From Clostridia bacterium (GTDB lineage: Bacteria; Bacillota; Clostridia; Oscillospirales; Acutalibacteraceae): a stretch of DNA of 64,000 bases. A program made the position numbers and the translations under genes. Shown piece by piece: positions 56,884 to 64,000 of the stretch (positions are counted from its first letter, which is position 1; every line of letters begins with the position of its first letter). Under the pieces are notes generated by a model. That model was not told the origin of the DNA. It saw nothing but the letters and a program-made list of their open reading frames with translations, and ran no database searches. The stretch is taken from the NCBI GenBank assembly GCA_017431035.1, contig JAFRLW010000012.1, positions 39,582-103,581 of the forward strand, given 5' to 3'.

Positions 56884-57666
56884 TTATAATTCTATTCTTA
56901 TTTCTTTTGCGCTACTACACAGTCCGGTTTTTTCATCAAGTTCAAATACGGCGCCCGATACTATGCAGTCGCCCGTGGCGGGATAAAACTTAGACATATC
57001 TTTGTTCTTTAGGCGATTTACTATAATTTCTTTTTTTACGCCGAGCACCGAGTCTTTTACCCCCGTCATACCGAGGTCGGTGATATATCCGCTGCCAAGC
57101 GGCAAAACGCAGGCGTCGTTTGTCTGCACGTGGGTATGAGTTCCGAAAACAGCGGAAACCTTTCCGTCAAGATAAAAGCCCATAGCCCTTTTTTCGCTGG
57201 TCGCCTCAGCGTGAAAATCTACTATTATATACTTTGCATTGTCGGCTTTCGCCCTTTCAAGATAAGAGTCAACCGTATCAAACGGGTTTTCCGCCTCGAT
57301 TTTTTCAAGAAAAATCCTGCCGATAAGGTTTATGACCGCAACGCTGTATTTTCCCATATCTAAAAGGGCGTAGCCTTTGCCTATATCGGTCTTAAGATTT
57401 GCCGGTCTTATCATAAAAGGGTTTTCGTCAAGTGTGCTGTAAATCTCTTCAAGTTTCAGCGTGTGATTTCCGCCGGTGATAAGGTCTGCCCCTGCGGCAA
57501 ATATTCTGTCGGCGGAGTATCTATCTATGCCGTTCTCGTTAGAAGAGTTTTCGCCGTTTACTATACAAAGATCCACCCTCTCTTTTTTCTTCAAAGAGGG
57601 CAAAATATTAAGCAGCGCATTAACGCCCTGCTCGGCAAAAACATCTCCGATACATAAAACTCGCAT
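56884..57666 (-). CDS. ymdB: YmdB-type cyclic-nucleotide phosphodiesterase
   Basis: This 260-residue calcineurin-like enzyme of the YmdB family (TIGR00282) has GDVFAEQG (residues 7-14), VNGENSSNENG near 36-46, ITGGNHTLK near 63-71, FHAEATSEKRA near 150, FGTHTHVQT near 174, and TDLGMTG near 194. Bacillus YmdB hydrolyses 2',3'-cAMP and affects sporulation and biofilm. The promoter at 57682-57710 leaves a very short leader beginning near its AGGTGA Shine-Dalgarno. It heads the minus-strand run to recG. Confidence 0.95.
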   Translation of the reverse strand: MRVLCIGDVFAEQGVNALLNILPSLKKKERVDLCIVNGENSSNENGIDRYSADRIFAAGADLITGGNHTLKLEEIYSTLDENPFMIRPANLKTDIGKGYALLDMGKYSVAVINLIGRIFLEKIEAENPFDTVDSYLERAKADNAKYIIVDFHAEATSEKRAMGFYLDGKVSAVFGTHTHVQTNDACVLPLGSGYITDLGMTGVKDSVLGVKKEIIVNRLKNKDMSKFYPATGDCIVSGAVFELDEKTGLCSSAKEIRIEL

Positions 57667-57681
57667 AAAATCACCTATATG

Positions 57682-57710
57682 ATTTTATCATAATATATTA
57701 TATATTTCAA
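57682..57710 (-). promoter_or_regulatory. sigma-A promoter of ymdB operon
   Basis: On the minus strand, TTGAAA (57705-57710) and TAAAAT (57682-57687) are 17 bp apart, 16 bp before the ATG. Confidence 0.75.
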
Positions 57711-57903
57711 TAATAAATTAAGGAACTCACCGCCTTCGCCGCTTAAGCGCATTTTGCCCTTATCGGCAATAAGGCGAGCGGTTTATTTTATAAAATCAAA
57801 AATAATTTTTGAAAATAGCAAGTGAGGAAACGAGAGAAAACGAGAGAAAACGAGAGAAAAACGGAGATTTTATTTTATAACTTAATTTTCTCACAAAAAG
57901 TTG
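57711..57903. repeat. Non-coding spacer with a three-copy decanucleotide repeat
   Basis: The ymdB-rplM gap (302 bp) holds no ORF. It contains a small hairpin (CCTTAT/ATAAGG near 57749-57766). It also has three exact tandem copies of CGAGAGAAAA at 57831-57860, flanked by related AGTGAGGAAA and ACGGAG. The tandem lies 44 bp upstream of the rplM -35 box. Confidence 0.75.
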
Positions 57904-57932
57904 TTGACTTTATTTTTTTTGTGTGTTAAGAT
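57904..57932 (+). promoter_or_regulatory. sigma-A promoter of rplM-rpsI
   Basis: TTGACT (57904-57909) and TAAGAT (57927-57932) are 17 bp apart; the leader to rplM is only about 30 nt. Confidence 0.75.
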
Positions 57933-57968
57933 AATCAGGCACATTAAGAAAAATGGAGGAAAAAAGGA

Positions 57969-58397
57969 ATGTCAACATTTATGGCAAAACCTGCTGAAGT
58001 ACAGCGCAAGTGGTACATTGTTGATGCGGCTAACCGTCCGCTCGGCCGTACTGCCGTTAAAGTTGCCGACCTTCTTCGTGGCAAGGGTAAACCCGAGTTC
58101 ACACCCCACGTTGACTGTGGCGATTTTGTTGTTGTTATCAACGCCGAAAAGGCAATTCTTACAGGTAAAAAGTTACAAGAAAAATTCTATCGTCGTCATA
58201 CCGGTTATATCGGCGGTCTTAAAGAGGTTAAATATCAAACTCTTATGGCTACCCGTCCCGAACTCGCTATGGAACTTGCGGTAAAGGGTATGGTACCGGA
58301 TACCACTATCGGTAGAAAAGCACTTACCCGTTTGCACATCTATAAGGGCGAGAAATACGCTCAGGTTGCGCAAAAACCGGAAAAGTATGAGTTTTAA
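57969..58397 (+). CDS. rplM: 50S ribosomal protein L13
   Basis: This 142-residue protein has L13 signatures: [48 protein letters not shown], and [21 protein letters not shown]. Length is normal. GGAGG is 9 nt before ATG; MAKPAEV four codons later is a possible alternative start. It is followed by rpsI after 17 bp, the universal pair. Confidence 0.98.
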   Translation: MSTFMAKPAEVQRKWYIVDAANRPLGRTAVKVADLLRGKGKPEFTPHVDCGDFVVVINAEKAILTGKKLQEKFYRRHTGYIGGLKEVKYQTLMATRPELAMELAVKGMVPDTTIGRKALTRLHIYKGEKYAQVAQKPEKYEF

Positions 58398-58414
58398 GAA
58401 AGGGGACAGAAAAA

Positions 58415-58813
58415 ATGTTTGAAGGAAAGCCTTATTTTTACGGCACCGGCAGAAGAAAAAGTTCTGTCGCCCGTGTACGTCTTTATAAAGGAACCGGTAA
58501 AGTAACCATCAACGAGAGGGATATTGACGATTATTTTGGTCTTGAAACCCTCAAGGTTATTACCCGTCAGCCCCTCACCATCACCGAAACTGCAGACAAG
58601 TTTGACGTTGTTTGCCGTGTTGCCGGCGGCGGTGTTACAGGCCAGGCAGGCGCTATCCGTCACGGTATAGCACGTGCGCTTTTGCAGGCTGATGAAAATT
58701 ATCGTCCGGCTCTCAAGAAAGCAGGACTCCTCACTCGTGACCCGAGAATGAAGGAAAGAAAGAAATACGGACTCAAAGGTGCCCGTCGTGCGCCTCAGTT
58801 CAGCAAACGTTAA
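58415..58813 (+). CDS. rpsI: 30S ribosomal protein S9
   Basis: This 132-residue protein has [40 protein letters not shown] and the terminal [13 protein letters not shown], whose final lysine-arginine tail reaches the ribosomal P site. AAGGGG precedes ATG. A terminator follows. Confidence 0.98.
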   Translation: MFEGKPYFYGTGRRKSSVARVRLYKGTGKVTINERDIDDYFGLETLKVITRQPLTITETADKFDVVCRVAGGGVTGQAGAIRHGIARALLQADENYRPALKKAGLLTRDPRMKERKKYGLKGARRAPQFSKR

Positions 58814-58822
58814 TTTTTGCAA

Positions 58823-58857
58823 TAAAAACCTCTTTGTCGCACAAAGGGGTTTTTACT
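58823..58857 (+). terminator. Intrinsic terminator after rpsI
   Basis: AAAAACCTCTTTGT and ACAAAGGGGTTTTT pair around a CGC loop, with a U-run on the plus strand. Confidence 0.9.
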
Positions 58858-58880
58858 TTGATAAAAAATTATCAATTTTG

Positions 58881-58909
58881 TTGAAAAGAGTATTTCAAAG
58901 TGCTATAAT
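58881..58909 (+). promoter_or_regulatory. sigma-A promoter of malic enzyme gene
   Basis: TTGAAA (58881-58886) and perfect TATAAT (58904-58909) are 17 bp apart, 37 bp before the chosen ATG. Confidence 0.88.
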
Positions 58910-58946
58910 CAGTATATAAAATATTTCTATGGAAAGGGATTTTACT

Positions 58947-60119
58947 ATGGACATCAAACAATTGGCAATGGAAAAACACGCCGAGTGGAAGGGTAAAATT
59001 GAAATCAAACCCCGCACCACCGCCGGCACAAAAGAGGCTCTTTCTCTCGCTTACACCCCCGGTGTAGCCGAGCCGTGTCTTGCGATACAGAAGAACCCCG
59101 ATCTTTCTTATGAACTCACCCGTCGCTGGAATACAGTTGCGGTTGTTACAGACGGTACCGCCGTTTTGGGACTTGGCGATATAGGTCCTGAGGCAGGTAT
59201 GCCTGTTATGGAGGGTAAATGCCTTCTCTTTAAGGAATTTGGTGACGTTGACGCCATACCGCTTTGCGTTCGTTCAAAGGAGGTTGATGATATTGTCAAC
59301 ACCGTTAGACTTCTCGCCGGATCTTTCGGCGGTGTAAACCTTGAGGATATTTCCGCTCCACGTTGTTTTGAGATTGAGAGAAAATTAAAAGAGGTTTGCG
59401 ATATTCCGATATTCCACGATGACCAGCACGGCACCGCCGTTGTTTGTCTTGCCGCTATGCTCAACGCTCTAAAAGTAACCGGCAAAAAAATTGACGAAAT
59501 CCGTGTTGTAACCAGTGGCGCAGGCGCCGCAGGTATTGCGATTATCCGTCTTCTTATTTCAATGGGTCTTAAAGACGTTGTTATGTGCGACCGCAAGGGC
59601 GCTATCTATAAAGGCAGAGAGGGACTCAACACCGAGAAACAGGAAATTGCCGAAATCACTAATAAACAAATGCGTAAAGGCAGTCTTGCCGACGTTCTCG
59701 CAGGCGCTGACGTGTTTATAGGCGTTTCCGCTCCCGGTTGCGTTACTGAGGAAATGGTTAAGTCAATGGCTAAGGATCCTATCCTCTTCCCGATGGCTAA
59801 CCCCGTTCCCGAGATTATGCCCGACCTCGCTCTTAAAGCAGGCGCCGCCGTTGTAGGCACCGGCAGAAGCGACTTCCCGAACCAGATAAACAACGTTCTC
59901 GCTTTCCCGGGTATCTTCCGTGGTGCGCTCGACGTTAGAGCAAGTGATATCAACGACGAGATGAAAATAGCCGCCGCAAAGGCTATCGCTTCTCTTGTTA
60001 GTGATGAGGAGTTAAATCCCGAGTATATCATTCCCGCTCCGTTTGATGACCGTGTACGTGATACCGTTGCTAAGGCTGTTGCCGAGGCTGCTAAAAAATC
60101 AGGCGTAGCAAGAATATAA
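58947..60119 (+). CDS. Malate dehydrogenase, oxaloacetate-decarboxylating (malic enzyme)
   Basis: This 390-residue short bacterial malic enzyme converts malate to pyruvate, CO2 and NAD(P)H. Signatures: LAYTPGVAEPCLAI, the TDGTAVLGLGDIGPEAGMPVMEGK block near 68-91, HDDQHGTAVV near 155, the NAD loop VTSGAGAAGIAI near 185, and MANPVPEIMPD near 280. ATG 58947 follows AAAGGGA; an upstream ATG at 58929 precedes it. Monocistronic, strong promoter, own terminator. Confidence 0.95.
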   Translation: MDIKQLAMEKHAEWKGKIEIKPRTTAGTKEALSLAYTPGVAEPCLAIQKNPDLSYELTRRWNTVAVVTDGTAVLGLGDIGPEAGMPVMEGKCLLFKEFGDVDAIPLCVRSKEVDDIVNTVRLLAGSFGGVNLEDISAPRCFEIERKLKEVCDIPIFHDDQHGTAVVCLAAMLNALKVTGKKIDEIRVVTSGAGAAGIAIIRLLISMGLKDVVMCDRKGAIYKGREGLNTEKQEIAEITNKQMRKGSLADVLAGADVFIGVSAPGCVTEEMVKSMAKDPILFPMANPVPEIMPDLALKAGAAVVGTGRSDFPNQINNVLAFPGIFRGALDVRASDINDEMKIAAAKAIASLVSDEELNPEYIIPAPFDDRVRDTVAKAVAEAAKKSGVARI

Positions 60120-60139
60120 TCTGATATTCAGATAATAGA

Positions 60140-60167
60140 CAGGGCGGTTTCTTAACCGCCCTTTTGT
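60140..60167 (+). terminator. Intrinsic terminator after malic enzyme
   Basis: AGGGCGGTT, loop TCTT, AACCGCCCT followed by TTTG and later TTTTT. Confidence 0.85.
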
Positions 60168-60194
60168 ATACTTTTTAGTATCGGTGGTGAGTTT

Positions 60195-60899
60195 GTGACA
60201 AGAGAAGATTTTTTAAGGAATATAAAAAAAGAATACGGAATAGTAAAACTGTTGTCCGCTAAAAACGGCGGAAAAACCCTTGTTCTAAAACATAATACTT
60301 TAGGCAAAAAAATTGTTTTAAGGCTCTATAGAGAAACTATCCCTCTCTATGATTATCTTAAAAGTATAAAGCATAAAAATCTGCCCCTTGTCTTTGATAC
60401 TGTACCGCTTAGTGACGGCGAGGCGGTTTTTGAAGAGTATATCGAGGGACCCACCGTTGCCGAGGTTATAGAAAACGGCGGTTTTACCTATAGGGGCGCT
60501 AAACGGGTTGTCTGCGCTCTTTGCGAGGCGCTAGGACCACTTCATAAAAAGTCTTTTGTCCATAGAGATATAAAACCCGAAAACGTGATAGTGACAAAAG
60601 ACGGCACCGTCAAACTAATCGACTTTAACGCCTCAAGAGAAGTAAAACCGGAAAACAGAAAAGATACCGTCGCAATAGGCACAATAGGTTTTGCCTCGCC
60701 TGAACAGTTAGGGCTGTCGCAAACCGACGGCAGAGCTGATATTTACGCCATAGGCGTTCTCTTAAACGTAATGCTCACCGGCGCTCACCCAAGCCAAAAA
60801 ACCGCAAAAGGCAAAGCGGCAAAAATCATCAAAAAATGCACCGCCATAAACCCAAAAGACCGCTACCAAACGGTAGAGGAACTAAAAAGGGAGATGTAG
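60195..60899 (+). CDS. Atypical Ser/Thr protein kinase
   Basis: This 234-residue cytoplasmic kinase domain has no PASTA, membrane or other domain. Present: HRDIKPEN (residues 123-130) with the catalytic Asp, GTIGFASPEQLG near 162-173, and DIYAIGVLLNVML near 182-194. Unusual: the glycine-rich loop is weak (SAKNGGKTL), the beta-3 VAIK lysine is arginine (VLRLY, R43), and DFG is DFN (143-145). This pattern recalls a group of small Clostridia kinases that use DFD/DFN. It starts at GTG 60195 after GGTGGTGA. It may be active with altered metal binding or a pseudokinase. Confidence 0.9.
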   Translation: MTREDFLRNIKKEYGIVKLLSAKNGGKTLVLKHNTLGKKIVLRLYRETIPLYDYLKSIKHKNLPLVFDTVPLSDGEAVFEEYIEGPTVAEVIENGGFTYRGAKRVVCALCEALGPLHKKSFVHRDIKPENVIVTKDGTVKLIDFNASREVKPENRKDTVAIGTIGFASPEQLGLSQTDGRADIYAIGVLLNVMLTGAHPSQKTAKGKAAKIIKKCTAINPKDRYQTVEELKREM

Positions 60900-60925
60900 G
60901 GGATAGATTATAGATGTCAGATAAT

Positions 60926-61118
60926 ATATAACGGGCGGATTTCCGCCCGTTTTTCCTTGTTGTAGGGGCTGGCGTCCTCGACAGCCCGTTTGCCTTTTTG
61001 TAGGGGCTGGCGGTTTCCGACAGCCCGTTTTTGTAGACGGCAGGAGCAGAGCGCCTGCCCTACAAAATATCAATAATGCCCGTTTTATATCCCGTCAGTC
61101 CGACATCTGATATCTGAT
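60926..61118 (-). repeat. Composite intergenic repeat element, copy 2 (hairpin-A6-A7-variant-B4)
   Basis: Read on the minus strand from the LRR gene terminator the order is module B (TATCAGATATCAGATGTCGG, then GACGGGATATAAAACGGGC), a variant palindrome (GTAGACGGCAGG/CGCCTGCCCTAC, 61033-61070), module A7 (61000-61027), module A6 (60962-60988) and a GGGCGG/CCGCCC hairpin (60930-60952). This is the same module order as at 4702-5035. A short TCAGATaatat-like remnant lies at 60914-60926. The 245-bp gap holds no gene. Confidence 0.83.
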
Positions 61119-61148
61119 AAAAAAATCGCCCCGAAGGGCGATTTTTAT
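61119..61148 (-). terminator. Terminator of the LRR-dockerin gene
   Basis: AAAATCGCCC, loop, GGGCGATTTTT on either strand. It is almost identical to the terminator at 17067-17096 and directly abuts the stop codon. Confidence 0.9.
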
Positions 61149-61340
61149 TCTATCGGGTATTTATCCGGGAAATAGTAATGGAACAAAAGATATATTGCAT
61201 CCTGGTCGGTGACAAAACCGTCATTGTTAAAATCACACGGCTGGTCAACCGGGTATTTGTCGGGGAAGTAATAACTAAACAAAAGATATATTGCGTCCTG
61301 GTCGGTTATTTCTTCGTCACCGTTTATATCGCCGGGGATA
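61145..61340 (-). other. Dockerin domain coding region
   Basis: The last 65 or so residues form a type I dockerin. Two duplicated 24-residue segments each have Asp/Asn ligands at the calcium loop, followed by DQDAIYLLF(S/H)YYFPDKYP. The duplicated halves are nearly identical, giving the usual two-fold symmetric cohesin-binding surface. No cohesin gene is in the window. Confidence 0.88.
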
Positions 61341-64000
61341 AAAAAACTTATACTGTTGTCGGTTTTAACTGCTGTATAATCGCTCGTTATTTGATATACA
61401 ACTTCTTCCGGTATTGCGGCAATTCGCTGATATACATAGTATTCCATATCTTCAATCAGCATATCAAAAACATTGCTCTTTTGCCATACCATATCGTCAA
61501 GGCAGTATTCAAAACCTTCGATTTGCTTTATGGTTATACTCTCACCGGTGGTACCTGTGACCTGCGGTTTATCGGGTATTGCGGTGATAAGCGCCGGACT
61601 GCTTGTCGAAACATATTCGGTATCTGTTTCGGCAACACGCTGATAAAATCTGTAAATCGTGTTTTTAGAAAGATTTGTGAAAACATTTGATTTCTGCCAG
61701 TTTTTGCCATCCATACTAAACTCATATTTGCTGTTTGGCTTTAGCGTTATGCTGTTTTCGGTGTGACTGTTATAATCGGGCGCCGCCGGGGCGGAAACTT
61801 CTTTTTTTACAAGTTTCATTGTAAGCGGTTCACTGGCGCTTGAGGCGTAATCGGTGCTCGTCTCCGCTATCCTTTGATAAAGACTATATGTTTCCCCGTG
61901 TGTTAAGTTTGTAAAAATATTTGATTTTTGCCAATATATACCGTCTATGCTGTATTCGTATAACGAATTTGACTTCAGAACTATTTTTGTGTCGGTATTG
62001 CTTATGCATACGGGAGCCGCCGGAGCAGTAACTGTTCTCTTAACAGTCTTTACGGCAAGAGGCTTATATGAAGTGTTTTCAAAATAATCTAAAACATCTT
62101 TGTTGCGTGCATATATATAATATGTTGTAGCAGGGTTCAGTCCTGTAAATACTCCTTCGGTTTGCCAATTGGTTGTGCCGTTTATACTGTATTCAAAGCC
62201 CGTTTCTGCGTTTACTGTAATGGTATCTGATGTAATGCTTTTTGTTGTTGCCTGCGGTTTTGGGTCAACATAGTTTATTCCGTTATTTATGCAATAAGTC
62301 GCTATGTTACCGCCGCTTTCGGCAAAGACTTTTATATTTTTATTGTTTGTATTAAAAGCATATTTACCAATATCCGCATTCTTGTTTTGTATGATTACAT
62401 TCTTTAGATTACCAAGGCAATTAAAACTATACGTGCCGATTTTAGAAACACCTTTATCTGTTCGAACACATGTTATATTATCTTTTTGGTCGTACCATGG
62501 AACACCTGATTGCATTTTATAATTGTCCATAGTGCCTTGTCCCACAATGTTTAGCGTATTATTATCAATGTTATAAAAAACATTTTCACCGCATGTGTCA
62601 AAATAGCAAACACGAGTCGCATTTATTAAACAAGTATTTCCCTCGCCTATACTGATTTTGGCCCAATCACTTTCCGTGCCGCCCTTATAATAAACAGTTT
62701 TAAGACCGGTGCATCCGGAAAATGCATTACGACCTATACTTGTTACGCTATCGGGGATTGTTATGCTTGTAAGACCGGTGCTATCGCGAAACGCATCCTC
62801 ACCTATACTTGTTACGCTGCCATCGTCGGGAATTACACTGCTTTTACAGCCTGCTATCAATATTTTTGATTCTGTATTTATCAAACAATTTCCTGAACTA
62901 TGATATTGTTTATTGCTGTTTGCAACGACAATGCTCTCAAGCCCTGTACAATGTTCAAACGCACCACTGCCTATGCTTGTCACACCATTGCCAATTGTAA
63001 TGCTTTTAAGACCGGTGCAACCGGAAAACGTATAATCGACTATACTTGTTACGCTGTCGGGTATTGTTATGCTTGTAAGACCGGTGCAACCGTTAAACGC
63101 ATAATCGCCTATATATGTTACGCTATCGGGGATTGTTATGCTTGTAAGACCGGTGCAACCGTAAAACGTTCCATAGTATATACTTGTTACGCTACGCGGT
63201 ATTGTAATGCTTGTAAGACTGGTGCAACCGGAAAAAGCAGACCGCCCTATACTTGTTACGCTATCGGGTATTGTTATGCTTGTAAGTCCGGTGCAACCGG
63301 AAAACGCATAACTGCCTATACTTGTTATGCTGTCGGGGATTGTTATACTTGTAAGAGATTTGCAACCGTGAAATGCATCCCCATCTATACTTGTTATGCT
63401 ATCGGGAATTGTAATGCTTGTAAGACTGGTGCAACCGTAAAACGCATAAGCGCCTATACTTGTTACGCTATCGGGTATTGTTATGCTTGTAAGCCCGGTG
63501 CAACCATTAAACGCATACCAGCCTATACTTGTTACGCTATCGGGTATTGTTATGCTTGTAAGAGAGGTGCAACCGTAAAACGCACTATTGCCTATACTTG
63601 TTACGCTATCGGGGATTGTTATACTTGTAAGAGATTTGCAACCGTAAAACGCATCCCCATCTATACTTGTTATGCTATCGGGAATTGTGACACTTGTAAG
63701 AGAGGTGTAACCTTGAAACGACCAATATCCCATACTTGTTACACTATCAGGTATTGTTATGCTTATAAGAGAGGTGCAACCGCCAAACGCACTATTGCCT
63801 ATACTTGTTACGCTATCGGGTATTGTTATGCTTGTAAGACCGGTGCAATTGTAAAATGCACTACTGCCTATACTTGTTACGCTATCGGGGATTGTTATGC
63901 TTGTAAGAGAGGTGCAACCGTAAAACGCACTATTGCCTATACTTGTTACGCTATCGGGGATTGTTATACTTGTAAGAGATTTGCAACCGTGAAACGCATC
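61145..64000 (-). CDS. BspA-type LRR surface protein with Fn3-like repeats and C-terminal dockerin (5' end outside window)
   Basis: The frame is open to the right edge, so the true start lies beyond base 64000; an ATG at 63733 is internal to a repeat. At least 952 residues are visible. The N-terminal half is about 18 LRR_5 repeats of 23 residues (pattern AFxGCTSLTSITIPDSVTSIG), the last few diverged. Then come about four Fn3-like modules of roughly 70 residues sharing FEYSIDGxxWQKSNVFTNL and YQRIAETDT. A type I dockerin ends the protein with two calcium loops (GDINGDEEITDQDAIYLL and CDFNNDGFVTDQDAIYLL). It is expected to be secreted and to bind a cohesin scaffold. Confidence 0.93.
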   Translation of the reverse strand, partial: DAFHGCKSLTSITIPDSVTSIGNSAFYGCTSLTSITIPDSVTSIGSSAFYNCTGLTSITIPDSVTSIGNSAFGGCTSLISITIPDSVTSMGYWSFQGYTSLTSVTIPDSITSIDGDAFYGCKSLTSITIPDSVTSIGNSAFYGCTSLTSITIPDSVTSIGWYAFNGCTGLTSITIPDSVTSIGAYAFYGCTSLTSITIPDSITSIDGDAFHGCKSLTSITIPDSITSIGSYAFSGCTGLTSITIPDSVTSIGRSAFSGCTSLTSITIPRSVTSIYYGTFYGCTGLTSITIPDSVTYIGDYAFNGCTGLTSITIPDSVTSIVDYTFSGCTGLKSITIGNGVTSIGSGAFEHCTGLESIVVANSNKQYHSSGNCLINTESKILIAGCKSSVIPDDGSVTSIGEDAFRDSTGLTSITIPDSVTSIGRNAFSGCTGLKTVYYKGGTESDWAKISIGEGNTCLINATRVCYFDTCGENVFYNIDNNTLNIVGQGTMDNYKMQSGVPWYDQKDNITCVRTDKGVSKIGTYSFNCLGNLKNVIIQNKNADIGKYAFNTNNKNIKVFAESGGNIATYCINNGINYVDPKPQATTKSITSDTITVNAETGFEYSINGTTNWQTEGVFTGLNPATTYYIYARNKDVLDYFENTSYKPLAVKTVKRTVTAPAAPVCISNTDTKIVLKSNSLYEYSIDGIYWQKSNIFTNLTHGETYSLYQRIAETSTDYASSASEPLTMKLVKKEVSAPAAPDYNSHTENSITLKPNSKYEFSMDGKNWQKSNVFTNLSKNTIYRFYQRVAETDTEYVSTSSPALITAIPDKPQVTGTTGESITIKQIEGFEYCLDDMVWQKSNVFDMLIEDMEYYVYQRIAAIPEEVVYQITSDYTAVKTDNSISFFIPGDINGDEEITDQDAIYLLFSYYFPDKYPVDQPCDFNNDGFVTDQDAIYLLFHYYFPDKYPIE
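62680..64000 (-). repeat. Tandem 69-bp LRR coding repeats
   Basis: The 23-codon LRR unit recurs with long stretches of near-identical DNA, for example the plus-strand words CGCTATCGGGTATTGTTATGC and CCTATACTTGTTACGC. A KSL-type unit with GATGCATCCCCATC-like sequence appears near 63380, 63650 and 63990, five or four units apart, so multi-unit blocks have been duplicated. Confidence 0.9.

Noticed and set aside
57711-57903. Possible L13 leader RNA upstream of rplM.
   Set aside because: The best promoter starts transcription about 30 nt before rplM, downstream of the hairpin, so the structure would not be in the mRNA.
61178-61690. A 170-codon plus-strand frame in the dockerin/Fn3 region.
   Set aside because: It is the complement of the dockerin and repeat coding region, which shows clear protein-level conservation between repeats.
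62680-64000. Regularly spaced near-identical repeats that at first sight resemble a CRISPR array.
   Set aside because: Units are 69 bp without unique spacers, are in frame and translate into leucine-rich repeats.

Overview
The window looks like chromosomal DNA of an anaerobic, endospore-forming, Gram-positive member of the Clostridia, probably a gut- or rumen-type Oscillospirales/Christensenellales relative. The evidence is gene content: SpoVT, SpoIIIJ/YidC-Jag, the meso-diaminopimelate dehydrogenase route to lysine, a Rex-controlled reverse rubrerythrin with rubredoxin, mini-RNase III, a YwqCDE-type tyrosine kinase/phosphatase module, a glycine riboswitch, purine-rich Shine-Dalgarno sequences, frequent TTG starts, and a giant BspA-type leucine-rich-repeat protein ending in a dockerin. 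I cannot assign a genus. No rRNA, CRISPR array, transposase or prophage module is visible. Coding density is high, and nearly all intergenic space holds promoters, hairpins or one recurring family of intergenic repeats.

Layout. 1-1.7 kb: a partial regulator-like gene and tRNA-Ala(GGC). 1.8-4.7 kb: the origin-proximal block rpmH-rnpA-yidD-yidC-jag. 4.7-5.05 kb: a composite repeat element. 5-9.8 kb (minus): proS-dapA-ddh-lysA. 9.8-12.6 kb: XRE membrane regulator, DegV, SpoVT, stand-alone TipAS. 12.6-17.1 kb: a two-domain glycosyltransferase divergent from a Wzm/Wzt-type polysaccharide exporter. 17.2-19.5 kb: a YfcE-like phosphodiesterase and a glycine riboswitch ahead of an alanine/glycine symporter. 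19.6-32.6 kb: a long plus-strand run, lepA, murD, two M42 peptidases, a GNAT-like protein, a YnbB-like PLP enzyme, two small unknowns, a PcrA-like helicase, a DUF975-like/DUF5412-like pair and an RlmD/RumA-type methyltransferase. 32.7-36.9 kb: TfoX-N, PPC-domain, AlkD-like, ZIP, GNAT, AzlCD and mini-RNase III.

37-42 kb (minus): mnmE-mnmG-rsmG-noc, the other half of the ancestral origin-proximal cluster, separated from rpmH-jag by about 32 kb and inverted. 42.1-45.7 kb: an aminotransferase and the Wzz-like / BY-kinase / PHP-phosphatase trio. 45.8-47.3 kb: rex divergent from reverse rubrerythrin and rubredoxin, with a near-perfect Rex operator on the promoter. 47.3-51.2 kb: repeats, a BI-1 family protein, a TIM-barrel isomerase-like protein, a small membrane protein and a membrane-anchored SGNH esterase. 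51.2-57.7 kb (minus): ymdB, an orphan peptide-binding lipoprotein, yloU, fakA-like and recG. 57.9-60.9 kb: rplM-rpsI, malic enzyme and an atypical Ser/Thr kinase. 60.9-64 kb: a second copy of the composite repeat, then the LRR-dockerin gene running off the right edge.

How the parts work together: proS/dapA/ddh/lysA feeds protein and peptidoglycan synthesis, with murD on the wall side. The exporter and the YwqCDE-like trio point to a regulated surface polysaccharide, and the LRR-dockerin protein to surface adhesion or scaffold display. The most unusual signals are the composite intergenic repeat present in the same modular order twice, the split and inverted origin cluster, the Rex operator on reverse rubrerythrin, the forespore-type promoter of spoVT, and the homogenised LRR array.

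Limits: families were recognised by eye, alignments are approximate, and no database search or folding calculation was run.
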